Assembly (NCBI RefSeq): GCF_004359215.1
Contig: NC_090621.1
Span: 308,257 to 372,256, forward strand
Reading direction: 5' to 3'
Length of the DNA stretch: 64,000 bases
From: Bremia lactucae
Taxonomy: Eukaryota; Oomycota; Peronosporomycetes; Peronosporales; Peronosporaceae
The translations under genes and the position numbers were made by a program. Shown piece after piece: positions 54,437 to 64,000 of the stretch. A model generated the notes under the pieces. It was not told the DNA's origin, did no database searches, and saw nothing but the letters and a program-made list of their open reading frames with translations. Position 1 is the first letter of the stretch. Every line of letters starts with the position of its first letter.

Positions 54437-55480
54437 ATGACTCCCTCGTCCCCTCTTCGCTGGGGCATTCTCGGCTGCGGCCGCATTTCGACAGATTTCG
54501 TCAGTGCCATCAAGTCACTTGAAAGCGTCGAGCTGCGAGCATGCGCCGCACGGTCGATGGACAGCGCCCAAGCGTTCGCGAAGGAGCACAGCATCCACCA
54601 GGCCTACGACTCGTACGAGGCGCTCGTTTCGGATACCACCGTTGACGTCGTGTACGTTGGCACGCTCCATCCATGGCATTACGAGCACACAGTCCTCGCC
54701 TTGCGCCACGGAAAGCACGTGCTGGTGGAGAAGCCCATGGCCATGAATGCCAAGCAAGCGTCGGCTGCCATTGCTCTGGCTCGCGAAAAGCAGCTCTTCC
54801 TAATGGAAGGCATGTGGACGCGCTTTTTTCCTGCGATTCGCCATGTGCGGCAGCTATTGGCTGAAAAGGCGATCGGAGAGGTTCACCACGTCCATGCGGC
54901 CTTTGGGGTACCCTTTGGGGCAGACAACGCCCGAATGTGGAGTAATCATTTGGGAGGTGGAGGGTTACTTGACGTTGGAATTTATCCACTCGCGTTTGCC
55001 ACGATGGTGTTTGGCTCGACCCCCGAAAAGATTACGTCAGCCGGTAAACTTAATGAAGGTGGCGTGGACATTTACAATACCGTAACCCTTGAGTTTAGTG
55101 ACTCGCGTTTTGCCACCGTCGAGTACACGGTCCTGTCGTTAATGGACGAGACGGTTACGATCTCGGGCTCGAAAGGACGCATTTATTTGCCATCCCCGGC
55201 TCATACGGCAACGGAGGTGCGAGTGGTCAAGTACCTGGAAGATGGTTTGCACAAAGAGAGTCGGTCACTCTTTCCGTGGCCGACACCTCCAGCGGGTACA
55301 ACGTTTAATTACCTAGGCTCGGAGGGACTTCGCTATGAAGCCGAAGCCGTAACCCAAGCCGTCCAGAACAAGCAAATCGAATGCAAAGAGTACTCCCTGG
55401 ACGAATCGCTCCAGATCATGACCATCATGGACAAGATTCGGAAAGATGTGGGTGTCGTGTACCCCGCAGACTCGGAATAA
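54437..55480 (+). CDS. Gfo/Idh/MocA oxidoreductase, trans-1,2-dihydrodiol dehydrogenase-like
   Basis: Single-exon, 347 residues from the ATG at 54437. An N-terminal Rossmann fold starts LRWGILGCGRISTDFVSAI (GxGxxS/T nucleotide site). EKPMAMNAKQA at about 99-109 carries the conserved E-K-P of the family; MEGMWTRFFPA and GVPFGADNARMWSNHLGGGG with LLDVGIYPL are typical of dimeric dihydrodiol dehydrogenase/xylose dehydrogenase members. It likely uses NADP(H) on a small sugar-like or diol substrate in the cytosol; the exact substrate is not deducible. GC content is visibly higher than in its neighbours, which also opens long antisense frames; bacterial ancestry is possible but not shown. Confidence 0.87.
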   Translation: MTPSSPLRWGILGCGRISTDFVSAIKSLESVELRACAARSMDSAQAFAKEHSIHQAYDSYEALVSDTTVDVVYVGTLHPWHYEHTVLALRHGKHVLVEKPMAMNAKQASAAIALAREKQLFLMEGMWTRFFPAIRHVRQLLAEKAIGEVHHVHAAFGVPFGADNARMWSNHLGGGGLLDVGIYPLAFATMVFGSTPEKITSAGKLNEGGVDIYNTVTLEFSDSRFATVEYTVLSLMDETVTISGSKGRIYLPSPAHTATEVRVVKYLEDGLHKESRSLFPWPTPPAGTTFNYLGSEGLRYEAEAVTQAVQNKQIECKEYSLDESLQIMTIMDKIRKDVGVVYPADSE

Positions 55481-55656
55481 ACTTGGTAAAACAGTTTTTT
55501 AACGTCGTCATAATGAAATCAAACTCTTTTGAGGCGGAGCCAATAATTGTGTCTAATTAATCAAAAAGTAAACTTAAGGCATTATTTCAATCTGTACTTT
55601 GTGACTTTGTGGCATAAGTCAAAGTTTTGGGTGGCGGGAATTCCTCAATCGTCAGT

Positions 55657-56616
55657 ATGACCGACGCAAGCGTTGGAGGTGTCAAGCTTAATGCTTCGAC
55701 CATCGCCGATCCTTTTAGTAGCGCGGTGCGTCATTACATTGATGACGCCATGGGTGGAGTCGGTCCAAAGCTCGTTGGGTTACTTGCCCACGGCGACCCA
55801 GCTGCTAAAAAGTACGCCGAGTGGACAGGCAAAGCTTGTGCACGCGATGGTATTCAATACGAGCTACGCGAGGTGCCCAAGGACGATCTGCTTGAAGCTT
55901 TAACTACCGCCAACCATGACCCAAACGTTCACGGTATACTTGTCTACTACCCGTGTTTTGGAGCCTTTCCAAGCTTCTTTGGTGGCACAATGGACGACTT
56001 TCTCCGCGATAGCATCAGCATTAAGAAAGATGTCGAAGGACTGGGACAATTCTACCGTGGCAACTTGTACCGTAACATTCGTTACGTAGACGACGACGAA
56101 ACGCAAAAGTGCGTCCTACCGTGCACGCCTCTCGCGATTGTCAAGATTTTAGAACATATTGGCATCTACGACAAGTCCAAGCCCGAGGGGAATCACTTGG
56201 CAGGAGTGAATATTACGGTAATTAATCGCAGTGACATTGTTGGGCGCCCACTCGCGGCCATGCTCGCGAATGACGGCGCCGATGTCTACAGTGCCGACAT
56301 TGACTCGCTGTATCTCTTCCGGCGTGGCAAACTTATTCCAAGTGAGGAGACCCAAGAAACAGCTTGCAAGAAATCCCGTGTCATTATTACGGGGGTGCCT
56401 GTCAAAAGCTATAAATTGCCCCTTGAGTGGGTGAGTGAAAATACAGTCATTATTAATGTGGCGTCGTTTAAGAATGTGGATGAAACGGAGCTTTTAAAGA
56501 TCAAGGGCGTGCAGTACGTGCCGCTGGTAGGAAAAGTCACGGTCGCCATGCTCGAGCGCAATCTCTTGCGGCTGTATGAAAATTTTCACTATAAGCCTAA
56601 AAAAGTGTGGCAGTAA
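55657..56616 (+). CDS. NAD-dependent methylenetetrahydrofolate dehydrogenase (MTD1-like)
   Basis: Single-exon, 319 residues. The ATG at 55657 is used; a TTG 30 nt upstream is in frame but unlikely. The protein reads PKLVGLLAHGDPAAKKYAEW, HGILVYYPCFGAFPSFFGGT, KDVEGLGQFYRGNLY, PCTPLAIVKILEHIGIYD, then VNITVINRSDIVGRPLAAML (dinucleotide site), and ends PLVGKVTVAMLERNLLRLYE. This is the monofunctional, NAD-specific branch known from yeast Mtd1 rather than the bifunctional FolD branch: the FolD-type cyclohydrolase K-x-x-x-Y context is replaced. It oxidises 5,10-methylene-THF in cytosolic one-carbon metabolism. Confidence 0.9.
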   Translation: MTDASVGGVKLNASTIADPFSSAVRHYIDDAMGGVGPKLVGLLAHGDPAAKKYAEWTGKACARDGIQYELREVPKDDLLEALTTANHDPNVHGILVYYPCFGAFPSFFGGTMDDFLRDSISIKKDVEGLGQFYRGNLYRNIRYVDDDETQKCVLPCTPLAIVKILEHIGIYDKSKPEGNHLAGVNITVINRSDIVGRPLAAMLANDGADVYSADIDSLYLFRRGKLIPSEETQETACKKSRVIITGVPVKSYKLPLEWVSENTVIINVASFKNVDETELLKIKGVQYVPLVGKVTVAMLERNLLRLYENFHYKPKKVWQ

Positions 56617-57192
56617 TACTTGAGTTTGTCACTCGCGCATCTCATTCAGTGCATTTTTTAGCAATTCACTTTTTGTTTTTCTTGGTGCTTTATCAATTAC
56701 ATGGGTCGTTCGATGGTTCTCTAGAATTGCAGTGTTGACCAGACTTGACGCAACACCCTGATTCTTGTAAACGTTTCGTAATTTGCTTTCTTGTCGCCAA
56801 CACTTTGCTCAATGCACACGCCGTAATCCTCGCTTCATAGTGCTTCCAAATCCTATAAAGTAGCATAAATTATAAAGTAGCGAAAATATCATTACTAAAT
56901 TTGAATTTTGTAAATAACAATTGATTAGTGGAGAATCAGCAAGCTGGTAGGTGATCATAATTCTTATTAAGTTCATAATAATCGAAATATCGTAATTCTT
57001 ATTGTCTCAGGTCCGCCTCACATACACTCAAAACGTAAATTTGCTAAAAAAAAAAGCGGCAGACCAAAAGATGAGCAAGACCATGTTGGCTTCTTAACAT
57101 CCCTAATGGAAACACCCAGGCTGCAACCAGCAACATTTCCAAAAAGAGTGACTAGTTCAAGGCTATGAATCTGAAGGAGCTCAGCGCCGAAC
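56617..57192. other. Intergenic, AT-rich, no gene seen
   Basis: No frame or RNA gene recognised between the MTD1-like gene and the repeats. Confidence 0.55.
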
Positions 57193-57985
57193 TGTAACGG
57201 GTACCTTTCTGTAGCGGAGCTACCTCGCTCCTAAAGTCAGACGAAGACTTTCAGACTCAGAGAGTCACTTAGTTCTATTGAACTCATGGGTTTAACAACT
57301 CAGGGAGTCGTACAAGCGATTAAAGCTTAAGGAATATTAGTTCAAGGGATTCAGGGGTTCGTGGAACGAAGTGGCAACTAGTGCCCAAGAGGATATACCT
57401 TAGAAAGGCTTCTATCTCCTACAGATCAATGCACAAGTCTTAGGAAGGCACTTAACGCTATACGATGAAAAGGGGAAGTGAACTTTATTTAATTATTTAA
57501 ATCTAAAAAAACTTACCCTAACTAATTAAAAAAAAAATGATTTTGGCCGCCAGATTTATATCTGGCGGCGACCACATTTATTACCCATAATGAATGGGAT
57601 TTAGTAACTAACTATTTTAAAATTAGACAAAAGGTACTTTACCCATAGAGTAAATCTACCACAGCAACGGTTCTCCAACCGATGTGTGTCCCATTACACT
57701 TTCACTAGTACTGATAAGTACTAATTAACCTTATACGGGAAGTTTCGAGGTGCCTCGAAACTTCCCGTATACAAGACTATAGAGGCAGGTTTCTATAAAG
57801 CTAAGGGTATTTAGCTTAAAGGTCTAGACTTTTTAAAATTGAGAAAAAGTAAAACTGTATTTATGTATTTAGTTTCCTACGTAACGATCTTCTGTCAACT
57901 AGTGAACTTATTATATTAATATCTAATTAAGTATGGCTCCTCCTTGCGCACCGCACAGTCGTGTCTTGTAACGATTCGCGGGGCT
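57193..57985 (+). repeat. Solo LTR-like sequence with strong hairpins
   Basis: Begins TGTAACGGG, as the gypsy LTRs here do, has no coding capacity, and runs to the next TGTAACGGG at 57986. It contains a perfect hairpin with 19-bp arms and a 2-nt spacer (57732-57771) and another, CCGCCAGAT/ATCTGGCGG (about 57548-57569). The body does not resemble the G1 LTR, so it is probably a solo LTR of another family. The right boundary is uncertain. Confidence 0.5.
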
Positions 57986-60721
57986 TGTAACGGGACGTAT
58001 CGCTACATAAACCAACACTTAAAGGTTGTTCATTAATATTGGGAGATATTATTCGGACCGGAGTTTTTATTATCCCCACCGGAGCTTAGGGATTTTTCTA
58101 ATTTCTATTTAGATTTAGCAGATGCATAGGGCAAACCCCCGTGATTTTTTAAATCCTTGATTAGCTGGCTCTCACGCCCCTGAAGTAGCTTGTTTAACAC
58201 TTCACCCTATTGCGATAGCAAAAAAAGCTCTTCAAGTCACTCTGAAGCTGAACAATGCGTTATTTGCACTATTCGCTCAAAAAGGTATGGAAAGGGTGCG
58301 GAACAGCCAATGAAGAGCATTCTTTTTGGTTGCAAACATCGTGGGGTCTACAAGTATAAGGGACATGGTGCAAGGCCTGCACAGATATCAAGGAAAACCG
58401 GTCGCCCTTTTAGAGTGAAACTAGTACGGGACTGTGCTGGGATTCGTCAAGTCAATGAGTTGATAAATACTTGGACTGTGAGAGTTGTTGAGCCAAGACA
58501 CAACCATGAACCTGCTGATGCAGCATATCCTCGAGTGAGGATCAAGGCAATCTACCCAAACATGCCGCTCATTATGCAACAAACCCTTGCAGGTATTGCA
58601 CCTCGCAACATTTTGCGCACTGTGCAACTTGCTGACCAAAGCAGCTGTACAAATGCTCAAGATTTATACAATGCAAATCAATTGTTCCGGCGACAGTACT
58701 TGAAGGCCGCTCACCACTGGAAATACTGCTTGATTATTTGGCAAACTCCGAGGTCAAATGGTTAATAAAGCGAGACGATAATCAAATTTTAACGTGGTGT
58801 GGAAATCAGGTATTTGTAATGGATTCAACATACAAGACAAACAAGCACAAAATGCCTCTCTCTTACTGCGTCTCCTCAACTCCCACCAACCAAACATACA
58901 CTGTGTTCTTTTGCTTCCTTCCGGCGGAAACTAGAAAGCACTATGAATAGGCCTTGGTACAATTTCAAGAGGTAAGCAGCATTTTCCTTGTCTTATACCT
59001 TGCAGTGTTCTGTATCTTTCTAACTGATGCAGTTCCTTACATATTAGAGTTTGGGTAGTGAAAACATACTTTGCAGCAATCTCGTCTTTGTTACGGACCG
59101 TGAGCTTCCCCTCATGAATGGACTTGCAATCCTGCTCTCCTCTTGCAATGCTTTTGGTATATCGAAATAAATATTCTCGGAAATGTTCGCAAGCATTTTC
59201 CTGCTAGAAGTGAAGAATAGATGGCACTTGATTCATTGATGAAGGAGCATTGGAAGAATGTTGTCAATGCAGCAACAGAAGGAAGGTACCAAGAGGCAGT
59301 GCAATTCTGTCGCAGTTTTGCCCTGCAGAGGCCTTCAATTATATTCAACAGCAATGGTTGCCTTTCAAAGAAATTTCAGGGCATGGTTAAAAAACATTAG
59401 TCATTTTGGGCACACTTCGACACAACGAGTGGAGATTGCAAACTACGGTCTTAAGAGATGGATGCAGTCTTTATTAGGTGACCTACTTGTCAATCGTAAG
59501 AAAATCGATCAAGCCTGCCTATTTTAAGCTCAACGAGATAAAGAAGCAAATTGCAAATGACAAAACAGGCCGCCTTGCCCCTTTAGACGACGGGATATTA
59601 TGGCAGCATGTGATGAAGAAAAGTGAGCCAAAAATATGTCGAAAATATGCTCTCGTTGTATTGGAGATCTCACTATGTCCCTTTCTAACTATGACGTCTT
59701 TGGATCTCCAGTCATGCATTGAAAGCAGCACACCAGCAGTCATTACGCCGATATGAAGCTGAACTTGGTACATGTGATGGTGACAACTGATGATATGTAG
59801 TATGGAATGGCCTTGTGTGCATCGATTCCTCCTTCCTGCCCCGCTCTCTGTGGAAAACTTCAACAAGCACTGGTGGCTTGATCAACCAGCAGCAAAAACT
59901 GCCATCCGACTAAATCTCACCTTGTCAGTTGCCTCCACAAGCCATGCAGTATCCTTCCACCAGTCAGTTGAGCGAATAACAGCAGAGTATAAACAGACAC
60001 CCCTTCGATTGCAAAGGTTAATGGATGAGACCTTCTCCAGAATCGAGGCGAGTGGTAATGCGGCTTCTGTTCTTGAACCTGCGCTTCGACGTGGTCGTGG
60101 TAGGCCGGCAGAGTCGCTTGGTACCACAGGGCTGCGTCGTGACTTTTCGTTTCATGAGCATGCCATGTTTTTTAGAGGCAGCAAGAGTTGAACCTGGTAC
60201 CCCATCAGTATCACTGCCAGTGAGAGAACGCGTGCCCAACCTACTTGCCGGCATTCCCTTGAAGTTGGTCATTCCAGGGCCAGTCGCAGATGCCCCCTTC
60301 GGCCAGCAGCACAAAACCCGTTACATTTTTTACATATGTAGCCTATTAATCTCTAAAAATGAGAAAAAAAACTAAACCCCGGTGGGGACAATAAAACCTT
60401 CGGTGGGATAACATCTCCCTTAATATATTATCTAAAAGGTAAAGAATATTTGGAGAATATTACTTTACGTAGTAATATTCAAAAAGCTTATCCATTGGTA
60501 GATAGATATAGGTCATTATATCTACTTGCTCCGCGGTCCAGTCAGTGTTGGACGCGCGCAAAGAGATAGACAAATAAGACTTTATTACATGTTTTGTGTT
60601 AGTTTATAATTAATTTAGTACAAGAAAATTTAAGTACAATTTGCTTTTAACCCTCTTTAAAGCAAGTGTTTTAAAGAGAGTCTTCCTATGCACGTACTAG
60701 TGTACGTGAAGTGACGTGACT
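57986..60721 (+). repeat. G1-family LTR, plus orientation, interrupted by MULE and cut by copia
   Basis: Starts TGTAACGGGACG at 57986, followed by AACACTTAAAGGTTG as in G1; resumes after the MULE at 60419 and matches the reverse complement of 4600-4904 up to about 60715. It then stops at the start of the copia element (60722), so the end of the LTR is displaced. Confidence 0.75.
58041..60418 (+). mobile_element. Degenerate MULE DNA transposon, right copy
   Basis: Terminal inverted repeats: GGGAGATATTATTCGGACCG at 58041 and, reading inward from 60418, GGGAGATGTTATCCCACCG, then shared GTTTTTATT/GTTTTATT, CCCCACCGG and TTTCTAATTT-like blocks, about 75 bp in all. Flanks ATTAATATT (58032) and TTAATATA (60419) may be a decayed 8 to 9-bp target duplication, as usual for MULEs. 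Transposase pieces: 58190-58765 (YGKGAEQPMKSILFGCKHRG, HNHEPADAAYP), 58738-58950 (FVMDSTYKTNKHKMPL), VTDRELPLMNGLA near 59095, and 59790-60340 (C-terminal domain). Stops and shifts break it. Confidence 0.83.
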
Positions 60722-63700
60722 GTTGGAAGGCGATGCTGCAGCGGAGTTTCTGAGACTCGCAAGGAGTTTCGAAACGTCTTTTATTGTAATGGTCACGGAG
60801 CGGTGGTTACGGCGAAAGATGAAACGATCCAAGGTCGAGAGGTTTCAAGAAGTATGAGGTGCAAGTAACGCACGATGGACAGGTAATTCTGACAAGAAGA
60901 GAGTTAAGGCTTACATGCATAATATATTCACTTTGTCTTTTGCAAAATAGCACCCATGGAAATTCAATCTGACGTTCAACACCAAAAGGTTATGAGCCCA
61001 ACGCCAAAGGATCAAGAAGGTCATGTCCAAGCGCCAGCCATCACCCAAGTCGACGACGACAGAGCCAGTACGGCTTCTGGCGCGGACGAGGGCATGGCCA
61101 GGCTGCTGGAACTGATAACGGACTTGAAAGGAGACATGGGAGCTCGCCTTAATAGGCTTGAGGCCCGCCGAGTCGAGGATGATCAAGGTTCAGTCGTGTC
61201 AGCCGGTAGCAGCACCTTCCGTACGTATGCGGAAGCGCGCACCGGATTCGGCCGGAACATGACGATGGCCTCGCTCGAAGACGAAGTCATGCCTGGACCA
61301 GCGCGGCAACACGCAGCAGGACCAGGGCAACAAAGGCTGGCTGGAGAGAGAGCCGGTGTAGGTCCAGTTCCTCAGGTGCCACGGGAATCGGCTTTCAGAC
61401 CGGTTCCTACACCAGCGTATTTTGCTCCGCAAAGGCCCCTGCAGATCAGGGACCTAAAACTAGCGATCGAAAACTTCGATGGCAAGGAGGTTTATCCAGG
61501 ACTAGGGTCGGGATTCGCACCTTGGGGGAAGCGATTTCTACGCCAAGTTCGTATCGCCGAGGAACTTAGTGGGTGCATCTGGACCGAGGACATCAAAATG
61601 GATGTACTTGGTCGGTATTTGACAGGCAAGGCTGGTCAACATTTTCACAGTCAAGTGGATACATGGTACACCGAGAATCCACAGATATGGTACTCGATGG
61701 ACCGTATGAACCTCAAGTTTGGACCTAGGATCTCAAGGTCACAAGCTTTTAAACTGTTCACGTGTAAGAAAAAGGAGTCGATGTCGTGGAATGATCATAT
61801 GCTCTATCTAATGGCGGTCAGCGACGCAGTCGGAGGCGCACAAGACCAAGTGCTTGAAAATATAGCCAAGTACGCATGCTTCGCAACCGACTTTCAAGGT
61901 GTGCTTCTCGCAAGGTACAATCCTCATCGAGAGGATTACTTACGGCAAGCTGAAGAGTTGGTGAATTTTGCCCAGTTAAATGACCCGGGTATTCGCATTG
62001 GGTCCAAGTCAACTGTGGCCGTCGTCAAAGGCACTGAAGGAGGTCGGCGCAGAAACGATAAAGAGAGAAAAGTCAAGAAGACTGGAGCGTGTTTCAAGTG
62101 TGGAAAAGAAGGCCACTACAAACGTGAATGTACTAGTGAGCCTAATAACAACTTTACGTTAGCTGTCTCCGACGGCATTGACTCTACCAGCCAATGGATA
62201 CTGGACAGCGGGTCAAGTCGACATTTGGTGACAAAGGCGTCACAGCTAATCGACGCAGTAAAATGCGACGAAGAGTGTTTACTTCCTAATGGGGACAGCT
62301 TGCGTATGCAGCTCAAGGGTACGGCCGAGTTCGTGGTCAGTGTTGACGGCGAAATTCGCCGAGTCAAACTACTCGATGCGTACTACGCAGAAAAGCTACC
62401 GTTTAACATCATATCCTATGGCAAGATCGAGGAGCGAGGGTTTGAACTTCGTTACGATGGACATAAGCGATCAGTGGTTCGGCGGCGTGATGGTTGCAAG
62501 ATTTTTGATGTTGACAAAGACGACAGCAACGTGTTGCTAGTGAATGTTGTTGACACAATTGAGCACAAGGATTTTTTTACGGTTGCAGCAATTGCTGAGG
62601 CTGTCAACACGCCGATTTCGGACCTTCAGATGGGGAGTCTACTCGATTTTCACTTAAGATTTGGACACCTCGCCTATGATACAATCGAATTGATGGCGAG
62701 TGATCCATCGAGTGGAATAAGGCTAACAGACACCGAGCGACCCACTTGCTTAACGTGTGCGCAAGGTAAGCAGCGCCGCAACAAGCAGTCGAAGAAAGAC
62801 ACGGGTGAGAATGCTCCTATCGATAGGGTGGGTGGTGTGATATGCAGCGATATCAAAGGTCCAATAACGCCGGTCGACAGGTCGGGAAACCGATATTTAA
62901 TTAATTTTATCGACCACAAGAGTAACTACTGCCGGGTATTCCTCGCCAAGACGAAGGACAAGGCGACTAAGCATTTCGAAGACTTCATGGTCTACTTTGA
63001 AAAGCGATTCAACTGCAAGGTTCACTATCTCCGTACGGATGGAGGCGCCGAGTACAAAGTTGTTGACCCGTTTTGTAAGAATGTGGGTGTGCGTCGCCAG
63101 GTTTCAGAAGCTGACAACCAAGCATCCAACGGAAAAGCGGAAAGGATGCACCAGACATTGATGAACCTGGTGCGATCAATGATTTTCGGTTCAGGACTCC
63201 CGTTGAGCTTCTGGGGTGATGCTGCTGAGTACGCAGCCTACATACTCAACAGAAGCCCAACGCGGAGTAACGTGGGGCGTGCATCACCTATTGAGGTGCT
63301 TACAGGTATCAAACCCAGGCTAACTGATATTGTTATATTTGGATCGCCGTGTACCGCTATTCGGACACCAAAACACAAGGCGCTGGATAGACGTGGAGAA
63401 GCAGGATTGATACTCGGGAAGAACGACGAAGTTAAAGGTTTTCGCGTGTTATTTACTAAGGATCGTGTGGTACGCACAACACAGCATGTGCAGAATATCA
63501 AGACGCTGAGTGAAGACGCAAATGCACAACTTCATCGTCTGACAGATGGCCAATCAGAACATGAAAGCTCATCAGCTAATTCCTCGATTTCGCTGGATGA
63601 GAACAGATCCAGTCCTGCTGATTTGGCGACTACAAGTGCAAGTCTAAAGTCTATCGAGACTGACGAATTCTTTGATACCCAACAGACCGATGTAGATCAT

Positions 63701-64000
63701 CGGAAGGAGCCACGTGCCTGTACAAAGCCACAAAGGTCACGTGGTAAGCGCGGCGGGCAAGGGAGGCGGTCGAATACCAAGATAATCGCCGAGACACCAC
63801 GCATGACAACGCGATACGGTGGTAATAAGATACCTCCACGTGAATTTGTTGGAGCAACTTACCGCGTGGATCCAAGTAATTGGAACATGGCTATGAAGAG
63901 TGACAAGCGCGTGGAATGGGAGCGCGCTGCAAGCGCTGAAATTGACTCGCTGGAAGCAAATGATACGTGGGAGTTGGTTCCACGAACTCAGGAGATGCGA
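60722..64000 (+). mobile_element. Ty1/copia retrotransposon, 5' part, cut by window edge
   Basis: Begins TGTTGGAAGG at 60722, a common start of copia LTRs, inside a gypsy LTR. The LTR and leader occupy 60722 to about 60955; the LTR end and primer-binding site could not be placed. The GTGAC just before may be one half of a 5-bp target duplication. A single open frame follows to the window edge. An open pol frame over 3 kb suggests a recent insertion. Confidence 0.8.
60956..64000 (+). CDS. Copia Gag-Pol polyprotein, intact so far, partial at edge
   Basis: From the ATG at 60956 the frame is open for 1015 codons up to the last base, with no stop. Order: gag (N-terminal Glu/Arg-rich part, then KAGQHFHSQVDTWYTENP); CCHC knuckle CFKCGKEGHYKREC at about 380; protease WILDSGSSRHLV at about 413; GAG-pre-integrase with FGH and CLTCAQGKQ zinc ligands at about 570-605; integrase catalytic acids in CSDIKGPI (about 630), LRTDGGAEYK (about 693) and NGKAERMHQTL (about 727); then FGSPCTAIR and the start of RT, AEIDSLEANDTWELVPR, at about 990. 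Protease before integrase before RT is the Ty1/copia order. RT and RNase H lie beyond the edge. Confidence 0.92.
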   Translation, partial: MEIQSDVQHQKVMSPTPKDQEGHVQAPAITQVDDDRASTASGADEGMARLLELITDLKGDMGARLNRLEARRVEDDQGSVVSAGSSTFRTYAEARTGFGRNMTMASLEDEVMPGPARQHAAGPGQQRLAGERAGVGPVPQVPRESAFRPVPTPAYFAPQRPLQIRDLKLAIENFDGKEVYPGLGSGFAPWGKRFLRQVRIAEELSGCIWTEDIKMDVLGRYLTGKAGQHFHSQVDTWYTENPQIWYSMDRMNLKFGPRISRSQAFKLFTCKKKESMSWNDHMLYLMAVSDAVGGAQDQVLENIAKYACFATDFQGVLLARYNPHREDYLRQAEELVNFAQLNDPGIRIGSKSTVAVVKGTEGGRRRNDKERKVKKTGACFKCGKEGHYKRECTSEPNNNFTLAVSDGIDSTSQWILDSGSSRHLVTKASQLIDAVKCDEECLLPNGDSLRMQLKGTAEFVVSVDGEIRRVKLLDAYYAEKLPFNIISYGKIEERGFELRYDGHKRSVVRRRDGCKIFDVDKDDSNVLLVNVVDTIEHKDFFTVAAIAEAVNTPISDLQMGSLLDFHLRFGHLAYDTIELMASDPSSGIRLTDTERPTCLTCAQGKQRRNKQSKKDTGENAPIDRVGGVICSDIKGPITPVDRSGNRYLINFIDHKSNYCRVFLAKTKDKATKHFEDFMVYFEKRFNCKVHYLRTDGGAEYKVVDPFCKNVGVRRQVSEADNQASNGKAERMHQTLMNLVRSMIFGSGLPLSFWGDAAEYAAYILNRSPTRSNVGRASPIEVLTGIKPRLTDIVIFGSPCTAIRTPKHKALDRRGEAGLILGKNDEVKGFRVLFTKDRVVRTTQHVQNIKTLSEDANAQLHRLTDGQSEHESSSANSSISLDENRSSPADLATTSASLKSIETDEFFDTQQTDVDHRKEPRACTKPQRSRGKRGGQGRRSNTKIIAETPRMTTRYGGNKIPPREFVGATYRVDPSNWNMAMKSDKRVEWERAASAEIDSLEANDTWELVPRTQEMR

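Noticed and set aside
54510..54989. Antisense 159-residue frame
   Set aside because: Lies wholly within the oxidoreductase gene on the opposite strand; Arg/Pro-rich composition of a shadow frame in GC-rich coding DNA, with no family features.
1..64000. tRNA, rRNA or other RNA genes
   Set aside because: No cloverleaf with a T-loop consensus and no rRNA-like block was recognised by eye; a covariance search could not be run.
1..64000. RXLR or Crinkler effector genes
   Set aside because: No frame joins a signal peptide with an RXLR-EER or LFLAK-type motif.

Overview
The window looks like nuclear DNA of an oomycete, most likely a downy mildew or another Peronosporales species. The signs are compact, intron-poor housekeeping genes with short GT-AG introns (49 to 76 nt in the models here), and host genes packed into islands between large tracts of decayed Ty3/gypsy, Ty1/copia and MULE elements. 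The species cannot be fixed from the sequence alone. The two single N characters mark assembly joins.

Layout. (1) 1-7509: a minus-strand, decayed Ty3/gypsy element (G1) whose 5' LTR is split by a MULE DNA transposon. (2) 7654-28139: a dense gene island with ELP6 (+), a ZIP metal transporter (+), a STIM-like EF-hand/SAM membrane protein (-), a probable domesticated hAT transposase (+), a GTPBP1-type GTPase (+), the polyadenylation factor CPSF1/CFT1 (-), the ribosome-maturation GTPase EFL1 (+) and an EFM7/NNT1-type methyltransferase (-). (3) 28480-48900: a repeat island of broken gypsy elements on both strands, inverted LTR copies, a second MULE family and two assembly joins. (4) 48930-56616: a second gene island with DIS3/RRP44 (-), eIF2B alpha (+), an unknown coiled-coil protein (+), a dihydrodiol-dehydrogenase-like oxidoreductase (+) and an NAD-dependent methylene-THF dehydrogenase (+). 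(5) 57193-64000: LTR sequence, a second copy of the MULE inside the same kind of LTR but in opposite orientation, and an apparently intact Ty1/copia element that runs off the right edge.

How genes relate. Divergent pairs with very short shared promoters (CPSF1/EFL1, 141 bp; DIS3/eIF2B alpha, 152 bp) join RNA processing with ribosome or translation functions. Convergent pairs are separated by only about 110 to 210 bp. ELP6 (tRNA wobble modification), GTPBP1-like, EFL1, EFM7-like, DIS3 and eIF2B alpha all serve translation or RNA turnover; CPSF1 serves mRNA 3' ends.

Most unusual signals: (a) short perfect hairpins repeated along whole gypsy elements, coding parts included, far above chance; (b) a predicted signal peptide - EF-hands - SAM - FN3 - one TM - FN3 - Cys-rich protein that recalls STIM calcium sensors; (c) an intact hAT-derived ORF in which two expected catalytic Asp positions are replaced; (d) the same MULE in the same LTR position at both ends of the window; (e) an intact copia ORF nested in that LTR.

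Exon models were derived by hand from splice signals, reading phase and family similarity. Family calls come from recalled motifs; no database search was run.
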